NCBI RefSeq assembly: GCF_030811455.1
Contig: NZ_JAUSQU010000001.1
Coordinates: forward strand, 8,432,001-8,496,000
Source of the DNA: Streptosporangium lutulentum
GTDB lineage: Bacteria > Actinomycetota > Actinomycetes > Streptosporangiales > Streptosporangiaceae
DNA length: 64,000 nucleotides
Reading direction: 5' to 3'
The notes beneath the pieces were generated by a model. That model searched no databases. It saw nothing but the letters and a program-made list of their open reading frames with translations, and was not told where the DNA came from. A program made the translations under genes and the position numbers. Position 1 is the stretch's first letter, and every line of letters begins with the position of its first letter. Shown piece after piece: positions 9,197-17,393 of the stretch.

Positions 9197-10362
9197 CGGG
9201 CCCACGTCCACGCGTACGCGGAGTCCTCCACCGACAGTCCCGCGGGGCCCAGGTCCAGTGGGCGGAAGGTGTCGACCATCACGGCCAGCTCGCTCGTCTG
9301 CGTGTGCCCCTGCCGTACGGCCTCGATAACCGCCTCGACGGCGCCCGGCTGGGGGCCGTGCGTGAACCCGGCAGGGTGCAGGGAGATCGAGCCGACGTCG
9401 ATGCCCGAGCCCTTGCGCGCGGTGTAGTCGCCGCCCGCGTAGAACATCAGCTCGTCGGAGTCGACGTTGTGGTGGTTGTAGGGGATGGGGACGGCGTCGG
9501 GGTGGAAGTCGAGCGGCCGGGGGCAGAACGAGCAGATCACGAAGTTCGGGCCCTCGAAGGTCTGGTGCACCGGCGGCGGGGCGTGGGTGCGCTTCACGAT
9601 GGGCTCGAAGTCGTTGATGTTGAACGCGTAGGGGTAGAGGCAGCCGTCCCAGCCGACCACGTCGAACGGGTGGTTGCGGTAGACCAGCCGGGTCAGCCCG
9701 CCGCGCGTGCGGACCAGCACCGGCACCTCCTCGCCCTCGACGATCAGAGGCTCTCCCGGAGAGCGCAGGTCACGCTCGCAGTAGGGCGCGTGCTCCAGGA
9801 ACTGGCCGTACTTGGACAGGTAGCGCTTGGGCGGCCGGATGTGTCCCGCGGCCTCGATGGTGAAGGCCGTGACGCGGCCCTGGGGAACCCAGCGGTGGAT
9901 CGTTCCGGTGGGGATGACGACGTAGTCGCCCTCGCCGGCCTCGATCACCCCGTAGGTCGACTCGAACCTGACCCGGCCCGTGGCGATGTAGACGCACTCG
10001 TCGCCCATGGAGTTGCGGTAGAGCTCGCTGGGGGTCTCGGTCGCGGCGTACGACATGCGGACGTCGGCGTTGCCCGCCAGCAGCCCGCGCCCGGTGACCA
10101 GGTCGCCGCCGGTCGGCAGGTCCTGGGTGCGGAGGTGGCGGGGGGAGAGCGGCAGGTTGGGGACCAGCGTCGTGGCCTCGGTGGGCGTGACCGCCTCGGC
10201 CTTGATGATCGCCGTGGGGAGATGACGGTGGTAGAGCAGGGAGGAGTCGCTGGTGAAGCCCTCCTCGCCCATCAACTCCTCCGCGTACAGCCCGCCGTCG
10301 GGCCGCCGGAACTGCACATGTCGCTTGCGGGGAATCTCTCCCACGACGCGGTAGTACGGCAT
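9193..10362 (-). CDS. hmgA: Homogentisate 1,2-dioxygenase
   Basis: A 389-residue non-haem iron cupin enzyme that opens the homogentisate ring to 4-maleylacetoacetate. The start MPYYRVVGEIPRKRH is typical of the short bacterial form. By spacing (H-x5-E and a distal H), the iron ligands should be H298 and E304 in YNHHNVDSDELMFYAGGDY and H335 in GFTHGPQPG. It is first gene of the three-gene homogentisate operon. A small palindrome sits just upstream of the start. Confidence 0.95.
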   Translation of the reverse strand: MPYYRVVGEIPRKRHVQFRRPDGGLYAEELMGEEGFTSDSSLLYHRHLPTAIIKAEAVTPTEATTLVPNLPLSPRHLRTQDLPTGGDLVTGRGLLAGNADVRMSYAATETPSELYRNSMGDECVYIATGRVRFESTYGVIEAGEGDYVVIPTGTIHRWVPQGRVTAFTIEAAGHIRPPKRYLSKYGQFLEHAPYCERDLRSPGEPLIVEGEEVPVLVRTRGGLTRLVYRNHPFDVVGWDGCLYPYAFNINDFEPIVKRTHAPPPVHQTFEGPNFVICSFCPRPLDFHPDAVPIPYNHHNVDSDELMFYAGGDYTARKGSGIDVGSISLHPAGFTHGPQPGAVEAVIEAVRQGHTQTSELAVMVDTFRPLDLGPAGLSVEDSAYAWTWAR

Positions 10363-10622
10363 CCGTTTCTCCCCGTTCTGTCCGCTTATCGGACATCAAC
10401 GTCCTTTATATGAACAACGATCTGCCACGAGCGGGAAGATGTCAAACGTCCGGGAGCCCTCGTCGGGTCTCAGCGCACCTGGTCCGGTCTCACGAATCCG
10501 ATCCATGAGGCGATCCGTTCTCAGCACCGTCGATCCGCTCGTCACGGGGTCGCCCGTCATTCGATGAAAGTGATGCACGAGCTCATCCGGGCACCCGGCG
10601 CGATCACCCTTGGCGGGTACGG
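10363..10622. promoter_or_regulatory. hmgA upstream region with GTCCG-N5-CGGAC palindrome
   Basis: The 260-bp gap between hmgA and the response regulator gene. A 15-bp palindrome (GTCCG cttat CGGAC) at 10380-10394 lies 18 bp before the hmgA ATG, a plausible repressor site overlapping the promoter or leader. A/T-rich DNA around 10400-10420 (TTTATATGAA) is the best -10 region candidate for the minus-strand operon. No gene is convincing here. Confidence 0.4.
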
Positions 10623-11288
10623 TCAGGGCTGTTCAGGCGTTCGTGGGACGAGCAGCCCGCGGTTGAACGCCTCGGTGACGGCGGCGGCGCGGTCGTTCAC
10701 CCCGAGCTTGGCGTAGATGTTCAGAAGGTGACTCTTGACCGTGGCCTCGGTGATGAACAGCCGATTGGCCGCCTCACGGTTGGTGTTCCCGGCCGCCACG
10801 AGCTCTATGACCTCAAGCTCCCGCTGGCTGAGCAGTTGGGGGGCGGGCGTCCTGACCCGGTTCATCAGCCGTGCCGCCACCGAAGGGGAGAGCACGCTCT
10901 CGCCCCTGGCGGCGGCCCGCGCGCCTCGCAGCAGGTCCTCCCGAGGGGAGTCCTTGAGCAGGTAGCCGGTCGCGCCCGCCTCGATCGCCGGCAGTACGTG
11001 GGTGTCGTTGTCGTAGGTGGTCAGAACCAGCACGCGCGCGGTGACGCCGAGCCTGGTCAGCTCGGTGATCGCGGTCAGCCCGTCCATGCCGGGCATCCGC
11101 AGGTCCATCAGGATCACGTCGGGCCGGAGCTCCTGGGCGAGCCGTACGGCCGCGGCGCCGTCCGGTGCCTCGCCCAGCACCTCGAATCCGGGCGCGGAGG
11201 CGAACATGCTGCTCAGCCCATCCCTGACGACGGGATGGTCGTCCGCGATCAGCAGCCGGATCGGGGGCTCGGTCGTGTGATCGGTCAT
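10623..11288 (-). CDS. NarL/LuxR-family response regulator
   Basis: A 221-residue response regulator. The receiver domain (residues 1-125) shows the acidic pair DD, the phospho-acceptor Asp in DVILMDLRMPGMDG, Thr in VLVLTTYD and the Lys in YLLKDSP. The C-terminal LuxR HTH (LLSQRELEVIELVAAGNTNREAANRLFITEATVKSHLLNIYAKL) starts near 150. It overlaps the kinase gene by 4 bp (ATGA). It is last in the four-gene order ABC ATPase, permease, kinase, regulator, so it probably controls the transporter genes. Confidence 0.94.
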   Translation of the reverse strand: MTDHTTEPPIRLLIADDHPVVRDGLSSMFASAPGFEVLGEAPDGAAAVRLAQELRPDVILMDLRMPGMDGLTAITELTRLGVTARVLVLTTYDNDTHVLPAIEAGATGYLLKDSPREDLLRGARAAARGESVLSPSVAARLMNRVRTPAPQLLSQRELEVIELVAAGNTNREAANRLFITEATVKSHLLNIYAKLGVNDRAAAVTEAFNRGLLVPRTPEQP

Positions 11289-12587
11289 GCGTGGCTCCCG
11301 GCCGGCAGGGTGGGGACGCAGGCCGAGATCCCGGTGCCGGAGCCGGGCTCCGACTCGATCCGGAGACTCCCGGACAGTCCTTCGACGCGCTGTCGCATGA
11401 TGGCCAGGCCGAACCCGCCACGGGACGGCTGCCGCGACGCGCCGTTTCCGGCCGTGTCGGCTTCGAGACCCGCGAGATCGAAGCCCCTGCCGTCGTCACG
11501 CACGTCCAGCGCCACCTCGTGTTCCAGATAGGACAACGTCACTCCCACCCTGGTCGCGTGCGCGTGTTTGGCCACGTTGGCCAGTGCCTCCTGCGCCGTG
11601 CGCAGCAGGGCGAACTCGGTCTCCGGTGCCATCGGCCGCACCGTGCCGGTCGTCGTGACCTGGACGGCGAGTCCGTGCAACGTCGACCACCGGCCGACGA
11701 CGTCGGTGAGCGCGTCGCTCAGGTGCGCGGTCTCCAGTGACTCGGGCCGGAGCGCGTCGACCGAGCGCCGGGCCTCCGCCAGACTCTCCCTCGCCAGCCC
11801 CTTCACGGCCTCGAAGGGGCGGCGCCACGGCGCCGGGACCTCGTGGATCTGCTCGGCGGCCTGGAGCTGCGTGATGATCCCGGTGAGCCCCTGCGCCAGG
11901 GTGTCGTGGATCTCGCGAGCCATCCGCTGGCGCTCGTCGAGGACCCCCGCCTCCCTGGCCTGGGCGAGCAGCTGGGCGTGCAGGCCGGCGTTCTCGGCGA
12001 GCGACGCCTCCAGCAACCGGTTCGTACGGCTCAGCTCGTCAAGGGCCCGGAGACGCTGCTCCCTCTCCTTCTCGGCGATCTGGAGGAACCAGGCGGTGCC
12101 GCACATCATGACGACGTTGACGACAACGATGATCACGGAGATCGTCAGGCCGAGAGCGGTCGTCTTGGGCACGTCGGATGCCTGGGCGGCACCGGCCACG
12201 ACCGCCACGGCGGCCACGCCCAGCAGCCGCCACGGCCAGCGGAGGATGGTGAAGGCGTAGATGTAGGGGGCGGGGGTGAACAACGCGAACGCCGGGTCCC
12301 GCGCCACCAGGACCGCGGTGATCACCAGCAGTCCGGTGAAGAACACCCCCATGATCAGTGGCCGCTCCCACCAGGCGGGGCGCAGGGTGAACATGAGGAG
12401 CATCCACCCCGCGGCCACCCCGCACAGGACGAGGTCGACGAGCAGGGAGTCGCCGCCCGCCGACTGCTCCGCGATCACCTTGAAGACGACGAGGGCGGCC
12501 AGCAACGTGTACGGCACCACGGTCACCAGCAGAAGGGGGGGGCCGTCCTTGCTTCACGATCCAGGACTCTGGCATCTGCCCGCTCAT
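11285..12587 (-). CDS. Sensor histidine kinase (DesK/NarX-type), frameshifted near its start
   Basis: A HisKA_3/HATPase kinase. From the only uninterrupted start (GTG at 12526) it is 413 residues with several membrane helices, the H-box REIHDTLAQGLTGII and a C-terminal GHKL domain (DDGRGFDLAGL, GGFGLAIMRQR). That GTG has no ribosome site. The ATG at 12587 has an excellent one (AAGGAGAGGGAT) and begins MSGQMPESWIVKQGRPP, but the frames are joined only if the run of eight C (12535-12542, G on the plus strand) is read as seven. It then continues LLLVTVVPYTLL, a natural first membrane helix. This is either a sequencing indel, a true mutation or phase variation. It pairs with the response regulator downstream. 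Confidence 0.88.
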
Positions 12588-12636
12588 ATCCCTCTCCTTC
12601 CGCCTTGAGCTTGTCTCCGGCGTCTGTTCCCGGCGT

Positions 12637-13422
12637 CTACTCCCAACGGAACCAGCGGACCGCGATGACCGAGCATATGACCGCGTAGCCCGCCAAGGTC
12701 AACAATGGCTGGGCGGATGGGAAATGGCCCTCGAAAGCAGCCTCCTGGAACGCCTGCATCCCCGCTCCGAGTGGGGTGTAGTGGCTGATGCTCTGCATCA
12801 GCGGGGGCATTTGCGCGATCGGCACCCAAAGCCCGGCGAAGAACATCATCGGAAAGAACGCCACCGTGCCGATCGCCGTGGCCGGGCCACGTCCGGGCGC
12901 CAGCGCGGTGATCAGCAGGCCGATCGAGAGCAGCGCGGCGGCCGCGAGCAGCCAGCCGACGACGAAGCCGGCGAGATTCTCCGGCAGGCGGACGCCGAAG
13001 CCGAGCCTGGCCACGGCGAGGAACAGGGTCACCGCGACGAGCGCGATGGCGAGGTTGGCCACGAGCTGGGCGGCGAGCACGCGGGCCGGGCCGATCGGCG
13101 TGGTCCGCATGCGCCGCAGCACGCCGTTCTCACGGTATCCCGCGAGTATCGTCGGCAGGGCGGTCAGTGCCAGGATCGCCAGGTTGAACAGGATGATGAC
13201 CGGCACGTAGAGGTCGAAGTACGTCAGGTCGCCGCCGACCTCCACGGCCTCCCCCAGGGCGGGGACGTTTCCGAGGATGATCAACAGGACCAGCGGGAAG
13301 CCGACCCCCCAGAGGGGACCGGTCTTCTCGCGGACGCAGAGCTTGACCTCGGCTTTGGTGAGCCTCCACGTCGCGGAACCGCGCTTGGCGGTGAGGGGTG
13401 CGGTGGTGTTCAGGACTGACAT
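12637..13422 (-). CDS. ABC-2 type transporter permease (DrrB-like)
   Basis: A 261-residue ABC-2 membrane subunit with six predicted helices and the family segment RENGVLRRMRTTPIGPARVLAAQL, followed by FFPMMFFAGLWVPIAQMPPLMQSISHYTPLGAG. It lies 67 bp downstream of its ATPase gene. Pairs of this type export drugs, lipids or antibiotics; the substrate cannot be inferred. The downstream kinase/regulator pair suggests induction by an envelope or drug signal. Confidence 0.92.
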   Translation of the reverse strand: MSVLNTTAPLTAKRGSATWRLTKAEVKLCVREKTGPLWGVGFPLVLLIILGNVPALGEAVEVGGDLTYFDLYVPVIILFNLAILALTALPTILAGYRENGVLRRMRTTPIGPARVLAAQLVANLAIALVAVTLFLAVARLGFGVRLPENLAGFVVGWLLAAAALLSIGLLITALAPGRGPATAIGTVAFFPMMFFAGLWVPIAQMPPLMQSISHYTPLGAGMQAFQEAAFEGHFPSAQPLLTLAGYAVICSVIAVRWFRWE

Positions 13423-13489
13423 GAGTATGACTGCCTCTCTGTGGCCGGGCTGCTCTGTGGCTGGGCTGAGTCGGTTCGGATCACTCGGA

Positions 13490-14407
13490 TCACGAGGCGT
13501 CGTCGGGGCGTTTCCCGGTCAGCTCGACGAACGCGTCCTCCAGGCTCGCCTGCTCGACGCGCAGCCGTTCGGCCACGATCTGGTTGCGGGCCAGTACGGC
13601 GGTGACGGCGTTGAGCGCGTTGCTGTTGCCGTTGACGATGACCAGCTCGCCCCGGCGGGTGACGCCGGAGACGTCGGGCAGACTCGTCAGCAGCTCGTCG
13701 TCGATCTGCCTGGACGGGCGGAACTGGATCCGCTGCTCGATGCGGGCCCGCTCGGTCAGGCCGGCCGGGGTGTCCACCATGACGACGCGGCCCGCGTCGA
13801 TCAGCGCCAGCCGGTCACACAGCCGCTCGGCCTCCTCCATGAAGTGGGTGACCAACACGATCGTCACCCCGCGAGAGCGCACGCCCTCGATCAGGTCCCA
13901 GGTGTCGCGCCGGGCCTGCGGGTCGAGGCCGGTGGTGAGCTCGTCGAGTATCGCCACCTGAGGGCTGCCGACGAGTGCCAGCGCGATGGAGAGCCGCTGC
14001 TTCTGGCCACCGGACAGCTTGGCGTACCTGGTCTTCGCCTTGCTCGCCAGGCCGAGGCCGTCCATCAGCTCGCGCCAGTCGGCCGGATCGGGATAGAAGG
14101 AGCTGTAGAGCTCCAGGGCCTCGGCGACCTCCAGCCGCTCCTGGATCTGCCCCGCCTGCAACTGCACGCCGAGCCGCCGGGTCAACTCGGCGTGGTCCCT
14201 GCGGGGGTCGAGCCCGAGCACCTTGATCTCGCCCCGGTCCGGCACGCGGAGGCCCCCGATGCACTCCACGGTCGTCGTCTTGCCGGCGCCGTTCGGGCCG
14301 AGGATCCCGAAGATCTCGCCCTCCTGAACGGTGAGCGAGACATCGTCGACCGCGACGTTGTTCCCATAGCGCTTGTGGAGATTACGTACCTCGATCACTG
14401 GCGGCAT
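13490..14407 (-). CDS. ABC transporter ATP-binding protein (DrrA-like)
   Basis: A 305-residue single nucleotide-binding domain with Walker A GPNGAGKTTTVE, signature LSGGQKQRLSIALAL, Walker B VAILDELTTGLDP (an L replaces the usual P of DEPT) and the switch His in VLVTHFMEEAE. A C-terminal about 85-residue extension is typical of DrrA-type exporters. It is first gene of the exporter and two-component operon. An 18-bp palindrome lies 141 bp upstream. Confidence 0.94.
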   Translation of the reverse strand: MPPVIEVRNLHKRYGNNVAVDDVSLTVQEGEIFGILGPNGAGKTTTVECIGGLRVPDRGEIKVLGLDPRRDHAELTRRLGVQLQAGQIQERLEVAEALELYSSFYPDPADWRELMDGLGLASKAKTRYAKLSGGQKQRLSIALALVGSPQVAILDELTTGLDPQARRDTWDLIEGVRSRGVTIVLVTHFMEEAERLCDRLALIDAGRVVMVDTPAGLTERARIEQRIQFRPSRQIDDELLTSLPDVSGVTRRGELVIVNGNSNALNAVTAVLARNQIVAERLRVEQASLEDAFVELTGKRPDDAS

Positions 14408-14547
14408 GCGCGCGTCCTTTCGGGCTCAGACCCTGGCGGCTGGCTACGTTCAGCCTTCTACGACCGGCACTCCGCGAACACCGACCAGTGGACTGGACCT
14501 GGCTGCCGAGCGGTGGGGGCGTCGGCCCAACCAGGCGGGTGGTCGCC

Positions 14548-14565
14548 ATCCACCGATCGGTGGAT
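14548..14565. promoter_or_regulatory. 18-bp perfect palindrome upstream of the ABC exporter
   Basis: The sequence ATCCACCGATCGGTGGAT is fully self-complementary. It lies in otherwise non-coding DNA between the exporter operon (minus) and the VOC remnant (plus). It is a candidate operator for the exporter operon, or part of the decayed region. Confidence 0.35.
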
Positions 14566-14657
14566 CGCGACCCGGACGCGGGGAGCGTGGAAAGCGGCGG
14601 GACCGGTCGCTCCGTGAACGCGGCCGCACCAGAAAACGCAGACGAACGCGGCGACAG

Positions 14658-14804
14658 CTGCACATCGACGTCCGTGTCGAGGACCTGGAGCAGGCCGAGC
14701 AGAAAGCGCTGGCCCTCGGGGCCCGCAGGCTACGCGGCGGCGGCGAACGGTTCCGCGTCTACGAAGACCTCGTCGGCCACCCTTTCTGTCTCGTGTCCTG
14801 GTGA
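14658..14804 (+). pseudogene. C-terminal remnant of a VOC/glyoxalase-like protein
   Basis: Forty-eight codons ending in TGA encode LHIDVRVEDLEQAEQKAL, then GARRLRGGGERF, then VYEDLVGHPFCLVSW. This is the characteristic last beta-alpha-beta-beta unit of a glyoxalase/bleomycin-resistance (VOC) protein. No N-terminal half is recognisable upstream in any frame. Upstream DNA reads as unrelated low-complexity translation, so this is a decayed or truncated gene. An intact VOC gene follows 180 bp later but is not a copy of this fragment. Confidence 0.65.
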
Positions 14805-14927
14805 CCCACCGGGACGGCATCGCCGGCGGATCGGATCCGGTGAGAACCGACAGCCCTCGCCGCTTCTCGGTGTGTCCGCCCTGGCCTGTTCTCCGTCGGG
14901 GGCCGTGAAGCGTCGCGATGATCAAGG

Positions 14928-14970
14928 TATATCTTGATATCAAGGTAATTTACCTTGATATCAAGATATA
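14928..14970. promoter_or_regulatory. 43-bp near-perfect inverted repeat operator
   Basis: Two perfectly complementary 21-bp arms are separated by a single T. Each arm contains its own 12-bp palindrome CTTGATATCAAG, so there are nested dyads at two scales; a further partial half-site (ATCAAGGTAT) lies just upstream at 14921. It is A/T-rich against a GC-rich background and ends 14 bp before the VOC gene ATG, covering the expected promoter. This is the architecture of a tandem site for a dimeric repressor such as a MarR- or PadR-type protein; no such gene adjoins. Confidence 0.8.
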
Positions 14971-14984
14971 TGCGAGGAGTTCCG

Positions 14985-15338
14985 ATGCTGCACCACGTCC
15001 AACTGGCCTGTCCGCCCGGAAGCGAGCCCGCCTTGCGGGACTTCTACGAGGGTGTGCTCGGTCTGGCCGAGGTTCCCAAGCCCCCGGTCCTCGCCGCGCG
15101 GGGTGGGTGCTGGTTTCGCGGCCACGGCATCGAGTTGCATCTCGGCGTCGAAGCCGACTTTCGTCCGGCGCGCAAGGCTCACCCCGGCCTGCTGGTCCGC
15201 GACATCGACGAGTGGGCCCGGCGTCTGACCGAGGCGGGCTACCCGGCCTCCTTCGACGACGATTTCCCGGGAATGCGCCGCTTCTACAGCGAAGACCCCC
15301 ACGGCAACCGCCTGGAGTTCCTCGAACCGCTCTCCTGA
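14985..15338 (+). CDS. VOC family (glyoxalase-fold) protein
   Basis: A 117-residue single-module VOC protein: LHHVQLACPPGSEPALRDFYEGVLGL, then CWFRGHGIELHLGVE, then a second beta-alpha-beta-beta unit ending FYSEDPHGNRLEFLEPL. Candidate metal ligands are the early His (HHV), the His of ELHLGV and the final Glu (LEFLE). Families of this size include dioxygenases, resistance proteins and isomerases; the substrate is unknown. The ATG at 14985 has GAGGAG five bases upstream, and upstream in-frame ATGs would lie inside the operator. Tight control by the 43-bp palindrome is likely. Confidence 0.88.
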   Translation: MLHHVQLACPPGSEPALRDFYEGVLGLAEVPKPPVLAARGGCWFRGHGIELHLGVEADFRPARKAHPGLLVRDIDEWARRLTEAGYPASFDDDFPGMRRFYSEDPHGNRLEFLEPLS

Positions 15339-15428
15339 CAGCGGGTGGTCGCCGAACCGGTTCGGCGGCGCCTTCGCGTAACTGCATCTGGCTGACGCCC
15401 TGCGGCGGGCGAGCAGGGCGAGGCCGTC

Positions 15429-16109
15429 GTGACCGCGTGGTCGGAGGTGGAGAGCAGTGTCGTCACCGGCCTCACCCCGGCCGACGTCGACGAGCCCACC
15501 CGACTGCTGCCCGGAGAGGTGGGGCTGCCTTCTGAACCGCGCCGCCGTACTCCTGGGCTGCGGCGGGAGGAGGTGACCCAGCTCGCGGGCATGTCGGCCG
15601 ACTATCTGATGCGGCTGGAGCAGGCGCGCAGCCCGCAGCCGTCGACGCAGCTGCTGGCGGCGCGGGCGCTGTTCGGCTGCCACTGCACGATCGAGGAGCC
15701 CGACCGCAACATTCCCTGGCGCTGGTTCACCGACGCGTTCGTACGTGAGGCCTACCCGGAGGAGGAACACGCCGAGTACTCCCGCCTGCACGTGGCCGAC
15801 CTACGCGCGGCCGTGGTCCGCCGCGGCGACGACCCGGCCGCCGCGGCGCTGGTGGAGCGGCTGCGCGCGGCCAGCGAGGAGTTCACGCGGCTGTGGGAGC
15901 TGCACGAGGTGGCGGTACGGCGGGCCAGCCGGATGCGCCTGCGGCACCCCGCGATCGGGCCGATGGAGTTCGACTACGAGGCGCTGCTGGCCCCGGCCGA
16001 GGACCAACGGCTGCTGATCTACACGCCGCCGCCGGGCTCGAAGACGTTCGAGGCGCTGGAGCTGCTGCGGGTGGTCGGCCCGGAGACCGCGCACCGCAGC
16101 CACCGATAG
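15429..16109 (+). CDS. MmyB-like XRE regulator with internal deletion
   Basis: 226 residues. The HTH is recognisable from about 29 to 75 (GLPSEPRRRTPGLRREEVTQLAGMSADYLMRLEQ), and the C-terminal MmyB-type ligand domain from about 85 (ALFG, then IPWRWFTDAFVREAYP, to the end). In the family roughly 80-90 residues separate these, including the 'NPAARALFG' strand; here PSTQLLAARALFG joins them directly. This suggests deletion by recombination between two ALA/AARAL-like segments. The first 28 residues also do not look like a family N-terminus. It is probably non-functional or altered. MmyB-type regulators in actinomycetes often control neighbouring SDR/oxidoreductase genes. Confidence 0.7.
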   Translation: MTAWSEVESSVVTGLTPADVDEPTRLLPGEVGLPSEPRRRTPGLRREEVTQLAGMSADYLMRLEQARSPQPSTQLLAARALFGCHCTIEEPDRNIPWRWFTDAFVREAYPEEEHAEYSRLHVADLRAAVVRRGDDPAAAALVERLRAASEEFTRLWELHEVAVRRASRMRLRHPAIGPMEFDYEALLAPAEDQRLLIYTPPPGSKTFEALELLRVVGPETAHRSHR

Positions 16110-16149
16110 GCGCTGGGGCCACCTGATCCTCTGCCTGCCGGACACGGCC

Positions 16150-17331
16150 CTAGAGGAGCGAGGTGCCCGAGGTGCGGCGCAGGGCCTGGGGGGTCAGATC
16201 GGCGAGGGTGGGATAGCCGTCCACGGCCATGATCAGGTCGGCTTCGGCGAGGAGGGCGCGCAGGACGTGGACGATGCCGTCGACGCCGCCCAGGGCGAGG
16301 CCGTAGGCGTAGGGGCGGCCGACGCCGACGGCGGTGGCGCCGAGGGCGAGGGCTTTGATCACGTCGGCTCCGGATCGGACGCCGGAGTCGAACAGGACGG
16401 GCAGGCCGTCCGCGGCGTCGACCACGTCGGGGAGGAGGTCGAGGGCGGCCAGCCCGCCGTTGGCCTGCCGTCCGCCGTGGTTGGAGCAGTAGATGCCGTC
16501 GACGCCGGCGTCCTTGGCCCGGCGGGCGTCGTCGGGGTGGCAGATGCCCTTCAGGACCAGGGGCAGGTCGGTGAGCGAGCGCAGCCAGGGCAGGTCGTCC
16601 CAGGTGAGAGGGTTGCCGAAGACTCCGGCCCAGTGCATGACGGCGGCCCGCGGATCCTCTTCCGGGGTGCGGGCGAGCTGGGCGCGGAAGACCGGATCCG
16701 AGGTGTAGTTGGCCAGGCAGTGCCCGCGTAGCTGAGGGAAGTTGCCGGTGCTCAGGTCACGGGGACGCCAGCCGGTGACCCAGGTGTCGAGGGTGACGAC
16801 GATGCCTTTGAAGCCGGCGGCCTCGGCGCGATGGACCAGGTTTTCGGCCAGCTTCCGATCCGTGGGGGTGTAGAGCTGGAAGAAGCCGGGGGTCTCGCCG
16901 AACTCCTGGGCCACGGCCTCCATCGGATCGACGGAGAGCGTCGAGGCGATCATCGGAACCCCGGTGCGAGCCGCCGCCCGGGCCGTGGCCAGGTCTCCGT
17001 GCCCGTCCTGCGCGCACAGGCCGATCACTCCCACCGGGGACATGAACAGCGGGGACGGTAGCTTCAGGCCGAACAACTCCACCGACAGCTCGCGCCGTGC
17101 CGCCCCCACGAGCATCCGGGGGATCAGGCCCCAGTGCTGGAAGGCGGCGACATTGGCGCGCTGGGTGTATTCGTCACCGGCGCCCCCCGCGACGTACGAC
17201 CAGATCGAGGGCGGCAGCATGGCCTCGGCCCTGGCTTCGAGCTCGGCGAAGGTCATCGGCAGCCCCGGCACGACGCCGCGGAGGCCGTCGAAGTAGATCT
17301 CGTGCTGGTAGTCGCCGAACTGTGGGCTCAT
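16150..17331 (-). CDS. FMN-dependent alpha-hydroxy-acid oxidase / lactate 2-monooxygenase-like
   Basis: A 393-residue TIM-barrel flavoprotein. It carries LMSPVG-type FMN contacts (LFMSPVGVIGLC), the catalytic His/Arg in GIYCSNHGGRQANGG, the FMN-phosphate motif VLFDSGVRSGADVIKALALGATAVGVGRPY, and the Lys in LPLVLKGICHPDDA. The N-terminal YQHEIYFDGLRG and overall length resemble lactate 2-monooxygenase and lactate/2-hydroxyacid oxidases. It would oxidise a 2-hydroxyacid with O2. It is downstream of the DUF302 gene by 62 bp, the two probably forming an operon divergent from the HxlR regulator. Confidence 0.9.
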   Translation of the reverse strand: MSPQFGDYQHEIYFDGLRGVVPGLPMTFAELEARAEAMLPPSIWSYVAGGAGDEYTQRANVAAFQHWGLIPRMLVGAARRELSVELFGLKLPSPLFMSPVGVIGLCAQDGHGDLATARAAARTGVPMIASTLSVDPMEAVAQEFGETPGFFQLYTPTDRKLAENLVHRAEAAGFKGIVVTLDTWVTGWRPRDLSTGNFPQLRGHCLANYTSDPVFRAQLARTPEEDPRAAVMHWAGVFGNPLTWDDLPWLRSLTDLPLVLKGICHPDDARRAKDAGVDGIYCSNHGGRQANGGLAALDLLPDVVDAADGLPVLFDSGVRSGADVIKALALGATAVGVGRPYAYGLALGGVDGIVHVLRALLAEADLIMAVDGYPTLADLTPQALRRTSGTSLL

Positions 17332-17393
17332 GCCAAGTGCCTTCCACTGGGATCGGAGTGCCGCCGTGGGCCGGGGAGGACGCGGCGAACCCC

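Noticed and set aside
10396..10578. 60-codon open frame upstream of hmgA
   Set aside because: No ribosome site, no hydrophobic or domain pattern, and it covers the expected hmgA promoter.
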